A stretch of DNA of 64,000 nt from Diplonema papillatum (taxonomy: Eukaryota; Euglenozoa; Diplonemea; Diplonemida; Diplonemidae): positions 29,948 to 93,947 of the forward strand of contig JAPJBO010000888.1 in assembly GCA_030068145.1 (NCBI GenBank). Reading direction: 5' to 3'. Both the position numbers and the translations under genes were made by a program. Shown piece after piece: positions 19,896 through 29,803 of this stretch. Under the pieces are notes generated by a model, which saw only the letters and a list, made by a program, of their open reading frames with translations, was not told the DNA's origin and did not search any database. Each line of letters starts with the position of its first letter. Within the stretch, counting starts at the first letter, position 1.

Positions 19896-21607
19896 TCAGC
19901 GGTGTCCAGGGACGCCGTGCACCGCTCTCCACCAGAACCAGCGCTGCTCCGGGAGCCTGGTGATACAGTCGGCCTCATTCATGTCCGTAGGGACGTACGC
20001 CAACCGAAGGCAGGAACGCCTCTCAGCAAGACGATTCTCGACCAGAGTAAGCCAGCCCTGTACCGTCGCGTCTAGGGAGAACCCGCGTCGCTGCAGACCG
20101 ATAACTACCGTGTTATCACAGTCTACCTCTAAGCAAACTCCTGCCGCTTTCTGAAGCGAAATATCGACCAGCTTCCAGACCGCGAACAGTTCCTTCAGGA
20201 AGATAGGCGCTTCCAGCAAGCACCGCGGAAAGGATCCGTAGATTCCCTTTCCCTTCACCACGAAACCCCAGCCGACTCCGCTCGCATCCGACACACCCTT
20301 CAAACGGGTGCTCGGTGGAGGGCTCCATCCCATCCAGGGGTTTTGTATCATACGCGTCACGAGCAACTTCCAGCGGTCTCTCACATTGTTCGTCATGCAC
20401 ACGTTTCGGTCCCAATCCGCTTTCTGCCATGAATCTCTCTGAGTCGAGCATGATGACATCCAGCGGAGAACTTCGACAATGTCAGCCAGGGGCAGCCCGA
20501 GCGCATGCTGCCGCCAGATAAGGCATCCTGCTAGCCTCCACCAAGCCCGTATCGGGGCTACGGCCATTCCGAGTAGGGATATCGCTGGTACCCGCACTTT
20601 TTCCACCCATTTTGGGTCAAGGCAATACCTTTTGTTGTGCAGGTCCCACTTCCATCCCAACCCCGTCCCGATCTGCGCCGGCTCACTGACCTCACCAAGC
20701 ACCGTGCCGTACCTCCCGCAGAGATCTCTGTAGCGCATACACACCGCCTGTACCTCCCTCTCCGGACCTGCAAAGAAAGTGTTGTCAATCCAGACTATCG
20801 ACACCACCGACGTACCCTCCGTTGCCTCGCGCGCCATTGCCTCACCCACCGCCTGCGCCAGCTGCGGTGCTGCCCTGAAACCCATGGGTAATCGTTTCAT
20901 ACGAAACACCCTGCTCCCGATCCGGAGGCAAAAGAAGTTTCGGGTCTTCTCCGGGAGGCGAAATTGAAAGAAAAAGCTCTTAAAATCGAACGCTGCAACG
21001 ACCGCACCCCCCATGACCTTTGCCAGTATCTCCGTATACGACGGCAAGGAGCAGGGCGGTGCGGCGCGGTGTTCTGTCGCTGTATTGATACTGCGGCAGG
21101 CGAGGATAAACCGCAGTAAACCCGGCTGTGACTTCTGCACAAGAAAAGCGCTATGAAACCACCGCGCCTCATCCTGTCTCGGTATGGGCTCTACGATGTC
21201 GTAGCCCACAAGCCGCTCCAAGTGTGGGCCCAACTTTTCATTTGGTGCGCCCGTCAGCCGTCTAGCACCCTTTCCGGCGATCTGTCCCAGAAAAACCGCA
21301 TCGAGCCACGCAAAATTCAGCTGCAGGTGAGGAAAAGACTTGCAAAGACTACCCTGGTCGATACACGTCAGGGGAGAAGGTGAGATAACTCCCTCGTAGC
21401 ACGACTTGGTCCTGGTGGCGCTGCTACCTCCAACATGCCTCAACCACGTGTCGACGTAGTCATATGTCCGCACCAAGCTGAGCAGACTCTTCGGCCAGCA
21501 TTGGATCCGCTCCTTGCCGAGTACGATTCTCAAGGGAACTGTTATCTCGGGACAGCCGGCCGGGTGAAGCGGACACTCTACCTCAACACCAAGGTCAACG
21601 GGAGCTG
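19896..21607 (-). CDS. Reverse transcriptase/RNase H of the PAT-like element
   Basis: The ORF is open on the minus strand back to 22604, but only the part after about 21600 looks functional. Upstream it overlaps the recombinase in another frame. RT motifs: ERLVGYDIVEPIPR, RFILACRSINTA, motif A AFDFKSFFFQF, motif B RLPMGFRAAPQLAQ, motif C VWIDNTFF. RNase H follows with GVSDASGVGWG, LKELFAVW, VDCDNTVVIG and a terminal Asp in PTDMNEADCITRLP. Motif C has Asn where YxDD has its second Asp. No ATG opens the RT part, so expression by frameshifting or reinitiation from the recombinase ORF is likely (inference). The ORF ends shortly before the terminal repeats. Confidence 0.8.
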
Positions 21608-22366
21608 TTACAAGAGGGCCGACAGAGCGCTTCTCGTCCCCGCTACAGGTGCCCATGTCTCCATCGGAATATACCTGCGGGTTGATTCCCTGTTCTTGTG
21701 CCGTCCTGCGAGGACGGCCGCCTCCTCTCCAAACTTGCTCGCCACCTCGGTGAGTGCTGCATGTCGGACTTTGTGCGACGTCATGCGTAGGTGTTTCATC
21801 AGAAACGCGTTGTACGCCGCCCGGTTTAGTCCCGGCAGCAGACTGTCGTCCTGAGAGAGTGCCTTCTGGGCACCCCACTCGACGACTGTCCTCAAGAACC
21901 GGCTGTTGTTCGGGACCATCAGCCCCTGACCAGTGCCTCTCCTGTCCGTTTTCCCTCCGATGTACACTATCAGAGTGCACTCGGGCTTTTGGATCAGGTG
22001 TCTGACCTTGATTCTGTGCAGGTCGATGAACCGTGCAGCCGTACACCATTGTAGTGCCAAGGCCGCGCTGTGTACCTGGGAGTTCTGCCCCCTGACTACA
22101 GCCCATATCGCTGTCGACCCGGGCAGGTTGTCGTGGATTGCGATCTGCCTTTCTCCTTGGTCGACATTGTCCGTCAGGGACTTTTTGAAAGCCGCTGTAG
22201 ACTCGATCTCCGCCATGGCTTTGTACGTCAGGTACTGCATGGCTGATCTGCTGGAGATCTCTCCGTTCTCTAGTTTCCGTGTAGCCCACATCAGAAAACT
22301 GAAGCCCGGCGAAATTTCTGGGTGGAGGGTTCTCACCCGCTCCGAGAACAGACGAGCCCTTTTCAT
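21608..22366 (-). CDS. Tyrosine recombinase of the PAT-like element
   Basis: The 252-residue ORF starts at ATG 22366. The frame stays open about 165 bp further upstream without another ATG, so the N terminus could be longer. The catalytic set is visible: first Arg in CTAARFIDL, H-x-x-R in SHKVRHAALT, the last His in LAGRHKN, and Tyr in STRRYIPM, the pattern of phage-integrase-type recombinases in DIRS, Ngaro and PAT elements. The enzyme would insert the circular DNA copy. It lies upstream of the RT, the reverse of the usual RT-then-recombinase order, and overlaps the RT frame. No stop or frameshift interrupts it. Confidence 0.82.
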   Translation of the reverse strand: MKRARLFSERVRTLHPEISPGFSFLMWATRKLENGEISSRSAMQYLTYKAMAEIESTAAFKKSLTDNVDQGERQIAIHDNLPGSTAIWAVVRGQNSQVHSAALALQWCTAARFIDLHRIKVRHLIQKPECTLIVYIGGKTDRRGTGQGLMVPNNSRFLRTVVEWGAQKALSQDDSLLPGLNRAAYNAFLMKHLRMTSHKVRHAALTEVASKFGEEAAVLAGRHKNRESTRRYIPMETWAPVAGTRSALSALL

Positions 22367-22715
22367 GACCGATATTTTGGGGCCCGCGTCCTTGTACGCC
22401 CGTATCAGACGGTTCGACGTGCGTTGGCATAAGGCCGGTACCTCCTCGGGGTCTACCTCGTAGTCCCGCTTTCGCGGCCGGAAGGCTTCGATGAGGCCGT
22501 CGAAGACTCTCTCCCCCGAGTTTGCGACTTTCAGTCACTTTTTTGCCACTTTGGCCCTCGGGTACTCCGCTCCCTTCCCAGCCCCGCGCTTCCTGCTCTA
22601 TCACCAGGACGAAACCGTTCGCGCTCTCGGTTCAGAGGCTGCCGTCCTGAGGGCCCAGATGGCCAGCCTGATGGCACTCAACAACAGCCTCCGACAGAGG
22701 CTAGACGAGCAGCAA

Positions 22716-23300
22716 CTAGCGGTTGTGCCCGTCAACCTGGACATCCGGCGCGCAGTGTGCTGGGGGCCGTACGTGGCCACACCGTCCGGGTGCCAACAGA
22801 TCCTTGCCAAGCTCAACCGAGCCGACGTCACGTGGGAGGACCATCAGAGCCCCTTGCCCTACCGCCCAAAGGCACGGTGGGCATACCCACGCCGCAGCCG
22901 AAGCCACGGGGAGAAACTTTGCAGCCGCAGCCGCCGGCTTCACGAAGCTTCTGATACACGTGGGCGTCGTGACCCCCCCGCATCTAGCACAAGCCGTGCT
23001 ATCCGGCCCGTGCACTGTGGAGCAGTCCGCGAACACGCAGTCTCCATCCCTCGCCGCTGTAGCCGCGTTTTCCGGGAAGGCACTCAGCTTGACCTCCTCC
23101 CAGTCAACGGCATCCGGGACGCAGTCGTCTTTCGACTTGAGCAGCTCAGCCATTTCTAAGATTATTTCTTTGTTTGTGCGTGCCGGTTGATCGTTTTCCC
23201 ACTTGTATTTACCCTGGGTGTATTCAGGTAAGGAATTCTGATCAACCACCAAAACACGCTGCCTACGTCTTTTTAGCCTGCACAATACATTGAAGGGCAA
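22716..23300 (-). CDS. Cys-rich first ORF of the PAT-like element (gag position)
   Basis: 194 residues if started at the first Met, which lies inside terminal repeat A1. A later Met (MAELLKSKDD) just inside the element is an alternative. The middle has a run of Cys (CVFADC, CARCGG, CPPC) that could bind zinc. The position is that of gag, but there is no CCHC knuckle and I recognise no family. A plus-strand ORF overlaps it, so confidence in coding is moderate. Confidence 0.4.
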   Translation of the reverse strand: MPFNVLCRLKRRRQRVLVVDQNSLPEYTQGKYKWENDQPARTNKEIILEMAELLKSKDDCVPDAVDWEEVKLSAFPENAATAARDGDCVFADCSTVHGPDSTACARCGGVTTPTCIRSFVKPAAAAAKFLPVASAAAWVCPPCLWAVGQGALMVLPRDVGSVELGKDLLAPGRCGHVRPPAHCAPDVQVDGHNR

Positions 23301-23325
23301 CCCACAAGATTGTTAGTACTAAAAA
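23169..23325 (-). repeat. A1 terminal repeat of the PAT-like element
   Basis: Copy of 19054-19210 in the same orientation with few differences (for example CCCTGGGTG versus CCCTGTGTG). It probably carries the element promoter. Confidence 0.85.
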
Positions 23326-23326
23326 A

Positions 23327-25329
23327 AGTTGTCGACAACTAACAAGTAAAAGAATAAAACAAAACTACGCATTTCTTAACAAAACTGCGTAATTTCTTCG
23401 GGCTCTTTTTACCGCAAGGAGCATGCCAGACGCCAACTTCTTCGGTCGTGATCTATGCAGGAGGGTGATCGGCGCAACACATTCCTTGATGCCAAATAAG
23501 AAAATGAGGTCGTCGTGTTGTGCCAGGGTCTTCACTCTTCCAGTATGCTTTACGCTGCGGAAACGTAGTCTTTGGGCAATGTTCCAACTCCTTGTGCAAG
23601 CACCCGCCATAGTTTCGAATCCTGTTCCGAAACTCGCTCGCACGGGGAAGTGGCACAAAAAGCTTCTGGTTCGATTGCTCGGAACCAAATACCGAACCAT
23701 GGCGACACTGCTGCGGGGATTTCACGAAAAGAAGGAGGGGGCAAAGGGGGCAACCTTTGTGGGCGACTGCGGTCGGATTTTCACAACGTCACTTCACTTC
23801 GTCACCGATATTTCCATCATTCCGCGTCTCGGAAGCAGCGGATGCACACTGGTTGATTGAGTGGCAGTTTTCGTGTCCGTCTATACTGTGACAGACTGGT
23901 CGTTTTTGAACATAACTACCTGTAATGACTGAAATACGAATTTGATGGGTTTTCGGCACATAATCTGTGGTGATAGGCTGCAATGCTTCGCGCTGCGCCT
24001 TCCGCATCCCAAGGTCCCACTGATGAGCTCTGACTTTGGATTGGTCTGCGTTCAAGAGCGAAGAGATTTTCCCCATCGTCATGCAAAGGGACACGTCGGC
24101 AATCAACGCACCTTTCGAAACAAGTTCCACCAGTACCCACGAGAGGAGCAACATTTTCTTTTTCGAGGCATTGCGGTGGGTTCCAAAAACGTAAGCCTCA
24201 ACAATGAGCGGACCAGCACCATACTGAAGATCATGTCACTGTCACAGTTTACATGTCCGTGAAGATCCCTAACTCAAGACGTACCGAGTGAAAATGGCAG
24301 CCTGGCGGAAGGAACGACCCTCGGACAAGCATTAGACGTCTTTGTCAAATGCGACCGGGATGTAATGAGAAATGTGTGTCTACGGGTGATTAAGCAAGAG
24401 CCTGGTGACAGAGCGTCAGAATGGGCTACCTGAATTTTTGCCGAATTTAGAAGTTGTTGGATAAAAAAGGAAAGGGGAAAAGGTTCGTAAGAGAAAAACA
24501 AGCAAGCAAAAAAGTGGTTAAAGTCCCCAGGCATCAGAAATCGTCGACCGCACAAGATAAAGACGTTGCCTCGTGTAAAGAAAGAAAGGTTTTCACTCTG
24601 GAAATCCCAATCCGGGAAATCCCTGCTGAAGACCCAGAACACATGAAATTCTACAGGGTCCTTTTTAGAGTAAAGGTTTTTGTCACTGAGACTACTGGAA
24701 CCCGGCACTGTCGCGGCATGAAGAAATGAGGTAAGCCGGCACTTTGAGGGTCGAAAATGGCCTGCAATGAGGTAGCGCAGGCATAGGCCCATTTCTTGCA
24801 GATCAGCTTGGGCTTCAGAACAGGAGCGTTCAGGAGAACGAGCAAATTGTTTTATTCGCACGCAGTGTCGTCAGCATTTGTCTGCACCTGTACTTCAGTA
24901 CTGTGCACCCCGCAACTTTCCTACAACGTAGTCAGAATAGCAAGGAGCCACAAGTAGCCACAAGTAGCCACACCAGCTGCAATACGTTGTGGGTGAAAAT
25001 TGTGGCTGTTCTGCCCTCATCGGGGGTGCGCAGTACTGTGTACCGGTCCAGCCTCTAATTTATAGGCCAATAATTATAATATGCTTGGTTTATAATTTAT
25101 CGGCCGCTAATTTGTAAATCCTTAACTATTATTCTCGGTACCACTCTTTGTGGATCAATGAATTAATTTCTTTTTTTGGCGGCGCCGCTTTAGCGGCGCC
25201 GCAGGCCCACGGTACGGTGCAGTGTGTGGCGCGCCTCTGTTTTACAGGCCTTTGTTTTATGTAATTTTTAATTTATAAATCGTTAATTATTTCCTTTCAA
25301 ATTTCCCGATATTTATAAATTTAACAATG
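23327..25329. other. Intergenic, repeat-derived, no supported gene
   Basis: The first 50 bp are the right half of the interrupted repeat. At 24947-24980 the 11-mer AAGTAGCCACA repeats three times. From 25040 to 25330 the sequence is AT-rich, with a perfect hairpin GGCGCCGCT-TTA-AGCGGCGCC near 25180. I see no gene with a recognisable domain. Confidence 0.4.
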
Positions 25330-25485
25330 AGATGTACCGTACGGCGAGGTCCAGCGGGAGCCTGGAGTTAAAGAGTGTGTGCCCGAGTCGCATTCGAAAA
25401 GAGTGCGCTACAGTCAAAACGCGTGAAACCCGCCCCCGAAAAGCGGGTGTGCCACCAGCTTTAACTCCGCTGGACTCCACCTTGC
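25330..25485. repeat. Foldback repeat, copy 1
   Basis: The arms GGTCCAGCGGGAGCCTGGAG and CTTTAACTCCGCTGGACTCC are inverted around GAAAAGCGGGTGTGCCACC. Related hairpins lie at 33341-33465 and 34797-34887. Confidence 0.75.
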
Positions 25486-25941
25486 CCCGTTTACTGGGGG
25501 TGCTCTCACCCGAACCCCGTGTGGTAGAGAAAGGAGGTTTCGTGGGCTGCAAACATATGCGCAGCGCTGAATTGCACGCGGTGGCGCGAAAATTCCCTGT
25601 TCTGAGCGTGTTTCGGCTTCACGTACTACGAATTTTTACCCGAAGAGAGGGCCAAACAAACAATGAAAGAGAGATCCGGCGCGCCTCAAAAAGAACGAGG
25701 TAATAATGCGCCTGTCCACATCGCAAAAACCAAAGCGGATGACAATACTCAAGCAATGTCCTACCGAGCTTCTGCCCCCGAAAAACAAGCAAACAAACAG
25801 AGCTGGGATGGGAAGCACCGCAACACCCGCCAATTAATTTCTTAGGTACGACCCTAGTTATACACTTCTTTTGTTACACAGCAAGTGTTATGTGTAGCAA
25901 TTGCGAATTCAATAACGCCGTGGGTTGTCCACGGTTGGTTA

Positions 25942-26301
25942 GTGCGCTGATGTTGTTGCGCGTTACGGGCATGGGATCTTCGTTATCACTCGTTCCATAG
26001 CAAGTGGTATGACGCGACATTGACCGCTACGGTTGGTCATCGCACTTTCGTCGTTGCGCGCGGATACGAACGTGAAGTTCTTCGGAGCTTGGCACCACAG
26101 CTCTTCCGCGCTGATGTCGTTGCACGTTACGATCTTCGTTATGGTGTTATCACTCGTTCCATAGCAAGTGGTATGACGCGACATTGACCGCCGTGGGTTG
26201 ACTACGGTTGGTCATCGCACGTTCGTCGTTGCGCGCGGATACGAACGTGAGGTTCTTCGAAGCCTTTGGAAACAGTGGGAGCTTGGCACCACAGCTCTTC
26301 C
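25942..26301 (+). repeat. Tandem duplication, two copies of ~160-190 bp
   Basis: Copies 25942-26106 and 26107-26301 share GATCTTCGTTAT, ATCACTCGTTCCATAGCAAG, GGTATGACGCGACATTGACC, GCGCGCGGATACGAACGTGA and GCTTGGCACCACAGCTCTTC. Confidence 0.9.
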
Positions 26302-26977
26302 TGATGAGCTGCCACTAGACCTCAGAGCAAACAAGGTGGGAAACACTGGCAAGGCTGGTCCATGTTTTCCCACCCCCGGGTCCAGGGATCCCGTGTGTAT
26401 CCCTGGACTCAAGCAACAGAAAAAACACAACTCAAAACAAGCAAGCCTTTCGCGGCACAGACAAATGCCCAGGCAGTGGGCGTTTGCCACCGCAGGGTCT
26501 ACTCGAGACCGGGGTTTAAAAAGGAAAACCTTCCAGTTTGGACAGAATGCACGCACCGAGTCGAATTCTGAGTGCGAGAACCCCCCCCGGAGAAAGGCTC
26601 GTCGCACTGCAGGAAGAACGGAAGGGCTGTTGCCAAAGAATACCGTTTTAGTCAACGTGTACGGCTGCTCAGGATTCGTCTTTTCGTCAGAAGAGCAGGC
26701 CTACACCACGTACGGAGAAAGTTCCCAGAAATCGAGCAATCGAATATCCGCCGGACGTTTTTTTTCTCGCAGTGGAAGCTGAGGGTTCCAGCGAAACGCT
26801 CACCGCCGTGCAGCAAGCTTTTACCCTTATGCTCTACGCAACGTATGAAAACGAAAACGAAAAACGAAAACGGCTTTTTTTTTTTTTTTAATAGGACATC
26901 TGTACTGACGGGAACATTTCCGGAACAACGGTTGCACATGAACGAGAAAACGAAGCCAGCGAAAAAGTGCTAATACA
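26302..26977. other. Intergenic, uncertain ORF
   Basis: A 194-codon plus-strand ORF (26198-26782) begins in the tandem duplication and overlaps an equally long antisense ORF. It shows no domain and is probably chance. A-rich (AAAACG)n sequence occurs near 26845-26880. Confidence 0.3.
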
Positions 26978-28864
26978 CACGGTGCACTAGTAAAAGTGAA
27001 AAAGGTGTTTTGACTAGTCATTTTACTAGTGAAAAAGCATGACTAGTGCACTAGTAAAAATGACTAGTGCACTAGTAAAAACACTAGTAAAAATGACTAG
27101 TGCACTAGTCAAAATGACTAGTGTCCTAGTAGAAATCCACCTGTTCCGAACCGAAATCTGGGCTGGTTTGTAAATTTCAGAGGGTCCCACCGCAAAACTG
27201 TACCCTACCGTTGCGCTTGCTACCGTGTTCGGAATAAATAATGTTGGACCGGGAAAAAGTCGAAATACTTTTCCAACCCCCAAAACTTGGGCCAAAAGTC
27301 CAAAAAGGTTCCGGTCCAAGTATGGACTTACGGAGCAAGCCGGCATGCCGCGGAAGGACTCGACCTCGGTGAGCTCGCAGTGAAGCGAGCGTCGCTGAGT
27401 GAAGGCGACGTCCTGGCCGCCGAGTGGCGGACACGCGCGTTTTTGACGCGGTGGATGCCGACGACAGCGGGCTGCTGACGTTCAAGGAGTTGATCAAGTA
27501 TAGCCGGTCCCGGACGTCGTGTTCCGGCACGTGGTCGGCGACGGGGGCAATCTCATGAGTCGCCCCCGTCATGTGCTTGTCTAAGCGACCCAGGCTATGC
27601 CCATAGTCATGATCGTGCACCACGGGTTTTAAGGACAAACAGAAACTAAAGGTAACCTGAACCAATTTGGACGCGTTTCGGCCCGGAATTCGGGAAGCTT
27701 TGAAATGTTCGTACATTCTGCCGGTCCCATCATTTGTGTAACGGAAACACGAAACGAGTGCAAAAGCTGCTTGGGTCAGACTTCAAAATACCGCCAAAAA
27801 GTGAAAACCCCAGGGAAAAGTCCAAAACTTTCAGAACCTCCAAAAAGTCCAAAAAGAAATTCCGGTCCAATGATTTTCCGAACGCAGTTCCCAACGCGAA
27901 TCCTTACTGTGCGATAGACGAAAGCTTGGGGTCAGTTGTCTGCCACGAGCGTCATTCAACAAAGCCAGTTCTGCAGGAATAAGTCACGATTACTCGTCGG
28001 TTTGTGTTTTGCGGAGAACTGTGGTCGCTTTTTTGGTGGGCCACCCACCCCCACTCTTCCCCCACAGGAATCGGGCTGAGTATTGAGTTCTGTAAAGTGC
28101 AAGTGCCATGAAGGCAGGCGAGCACCACGGCTGAGTACGGGGAGTTTCTGGGAATTTGTTGCCTACTAGGAGTGTTATACAGTGCCTGCCTCATGCTCTT
28201 CCGCACTTACTACTAGTAGCTCCCAATGCCCGATAGACAGTGCGTTGTGAGTTCGCAGGCGGACAAAGCCAGCACCTGTTGCACATTCATGTTGGGAAGC
28301 TCGGCAAGAAGACCTGCCGACCATCTCTCATATCTTCGTGGGTTTTAGGGAACCCACTACTGGTCGGGTGCGATGCCAAGGCGATAGGAGCGCCATGAGC
28401 GACAAGCCGAATCTACGGACCAGAGTTTGAATGTGGTCGGAAGCCCGCATTATGTCCAGCGTCTGAGACCTGTCACGACATGTCTCTGACCTCACCGTAG
28501 GGATAGCACTGTCGTTTGCACTATGTTTGCTAAGCCATACAAGCTCAGGAACTTTCCAACCAAAAACCTCGCAACTCGGCCTGTCGCTCGCGAAAACTGG
28601 GGTTGCCCAGGTGGTTTGTGGTGTCTGGGCACCGGTGGTCACGGTAGTACCGTGAAACCCCTCGAAAACTCTCGAAACACCCAGGATTTGGGTCCAGGTT
28701 AGGTGGATTTTGTCTAAATCACTAGTCATTTTTACTAGTGCACTAGTCATTTTTACTAGTGCACTAGTCATTTTTACTAGTGGCACTAGTCATTTTACTA
28801 GTCAAAATTTTGACTAGTAAAACCACTAGTCAAAGTCAAAAAAGTCCTTGACTAGTGCACCGTG
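26978..28864. mobile_element. Element with iterated ACTAGT inverted ends, copy 1
   Basis: Both ends share CACGGTGCACTAGT (left 26978-26991, right 28851-28864, inverted). Inside each end are arrays of ACTAGTGCACTAGT and ACTAGTCATTTTTACTAGT (26985-27135 and 28722-28860). The 1.6-kb interior carries an EF-hand fragment. A second member with a different interior is at 48272-51018. Confidence 0.7.
27424..27556 (+). pseudogene. EF-hand fragment captured in the ACTAGT element
   Basis: In the frame from 27424 the translation reads VADTRVFDAV followed by the loop DADDSGLLTFKE (27454-27489) and LIKYSRS. This is a canonical 12-residue EF-hand calcium loop: D at 1 and 3, S at 5, G at 6, L at 8, E at 12. 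The preceding helix seems to continue in another frame (SLSEGDVLAAEW), so there is a frameshift, and a stop follows the loop closely. It looks like a piece of a host calcium-binding protein rather than a working gene. Confidence 0.55.
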
Positions 28865-29099
28865 CAGGAAACCCCCCCCCCCAGAGAGGTTTATACCCTG
28901 TACACGCGAAGAACAAGAAACTTTTGCCTTATCATTTTCATCACCTTTGGTCAGTTGATGCTGATCGTCCGTTGCTTCGTTTATCAGTGCAAGCCCCAAC
29001 TCCGGAAATGTTCCCCCCCCACCAGGGCACCTTTTCCACTCTTTTGAGGTCCCCTTGATGGGGATGGTGGGGAAACCATACTAGTATGGTAGCCATCCT
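28865..29099. other. Short intergenic stretch
   Basis: Poly-C runs near 28875 and 29012 and no gene. Confidence 0.4.
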
Positions 29100-29250
29100 T
29101 TCGCGGACCAGTTACCGCTGGGCTATTGAACTAGGGCTTGCATCTGGGAGTTCATCCCCAAACGCCTGGAGAAGTTGGCCAGTCAGGGAATCGAACCGGT
29201 GACCCTCAGGTTAACAATCTGGCGCCCTGACCGCTATACCAGGTGTGCCC
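29100..29250 (-). mobile_element. tRNA-derived SINE, copy B
   Basis: On the minus strand there is an A box TGGTATAGCGG and a perfect B box GGTTCGATTCC. A tRNA-like anticodon region AGATTGTTAACCT resembles tRNA-Asn. The body, with CCAGGCGTTTGGGGATGAAC and GCAAGCCCTAG, is shared with 4863-5052. The T-stem does not pair, so it is not a functional tRNA. Confidence 0.7.
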
Positions 29251-29261
29251 TGGTATAGCCA

Positions 29262-29346
29262 CCACGGCGCGGCCCGAAGTAGTGTGTCGCAGTCGTCAAT
29301 GCATGACGTTTCCGACCCACGGGTCCGGGGTTCAGACCCCGGTGCG
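29262..29346 (+). mobile_element. tRNA-like fragment
   Basis: Ends in a well-paired T-arm (CCGGGGTTCAGACCCCGG) preceded by a D-arm-like segment, immediately beside SINE copy B on the opposite strand. No complete cloverleaf can be drawn. Confidence 0.35.
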
Positions 29347-29521
29347 CGTGTTCTTTTCTCTCCTCGGAGAGATGGTCCCTGCACTCCAACTCGTCTCTCT
29401 CTGTCTTCTTTTTTGGCAGGTCAATTTCTGCGACCCTTTTTCCCCTTTCTCCCGATGTCCACTGCAAAGATACATGCAGGTGGAGTAGGGAGGGGATCCG
29501 GGGGGCCCTCCCCCGGGTACG

Positions 29522-29770
29522 CAGACACGGTTGTAGGGGCCTTCTCCACGTGACGGATTCGCCTGAGCTCTAGTAGCACGGGTGGTCCTGGCTGTAACGA
29601 GCTACGAACAGCCGCCTGACAAACCAGACTCACACCGCTGTCCTGTCTGCAGACACTCAGTCCGCCTTATGTGTCCGCGGCTTAAAGGATCGAAACACGG
29701 CGCAGACGGGACCAGCGCGTGTTGAGCACATGCCCATTCCAAGCACGTTCTTGCAAGCCCCCGGGTACGC
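29522..29770 (+). repeat. Dispersed ~250-bp repeat, copy 1
   Basis: Shares ACACGGTTGTAGGGGCCTTC, GACGGATTCGCCTG, GAGCTACGAACAGCCGCCTG and CATTCCAAGCACGTTCTTGC with 52752-53010. Copy 2 has a 16-bp insertion (GTTCCACGCTGATGATG region) absent here. Confidence 0.9.
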
Positions 29771-29803
29771 GCCCCGAACTCGCCATCACCGCCGAACTTA
29801 GCA

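Larger units (their letters stand above)
19035..23326 (-). mobile_element. PAT/Ngaro-type tyrosine-recombinase retrotransposon, complete-looking
   Basis: On the coding (minus) strand the order is repeat A1 (23325-23169), ORFs, B1 (19224-19211), A2 (19210-19054), B2 (19053-19040). A is 157 bp with only a few differences between copies. B contains GACAGGCGCTTCGTTTT. This A1-ORFs-B1A2B2 split direct-repeat layout is that of Ngaro and PAT elements, which integrate a circular intermediate by tyrosine recombinase. Ends are fixed by comparison with the uninterrupted site at 8671-8950. I see no target duplication, as expected for such elements. Coding content: Cys-rich ORF, tyrosine recombinase, RT/RNase H. 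Confidence 0.8.

Noticed and set aside
22491..23159. 222-codon plus-strand ORF with a coiled-coil-like stretch inside the PAT-like element
   Set aside because: It is antisense to the element's coding direction, overlaps the recombinase and Cys-rich ORFs, and has no recognisable domain.
25178..25203. Perfect GC hairpin as a transcription terminator
   Set aside because: No adjacent gene, no T-tract, and a eukaryotic context. Noted only as a hairpin.
29163..29245. Functional tRNA-Asn gene on the minus strand
   Set aside because: A and B boxes and a GTT anticodon-like triplet are present, but the T-stem does not pair and the sequence continues into a body shared with another copy. It is a SINE.
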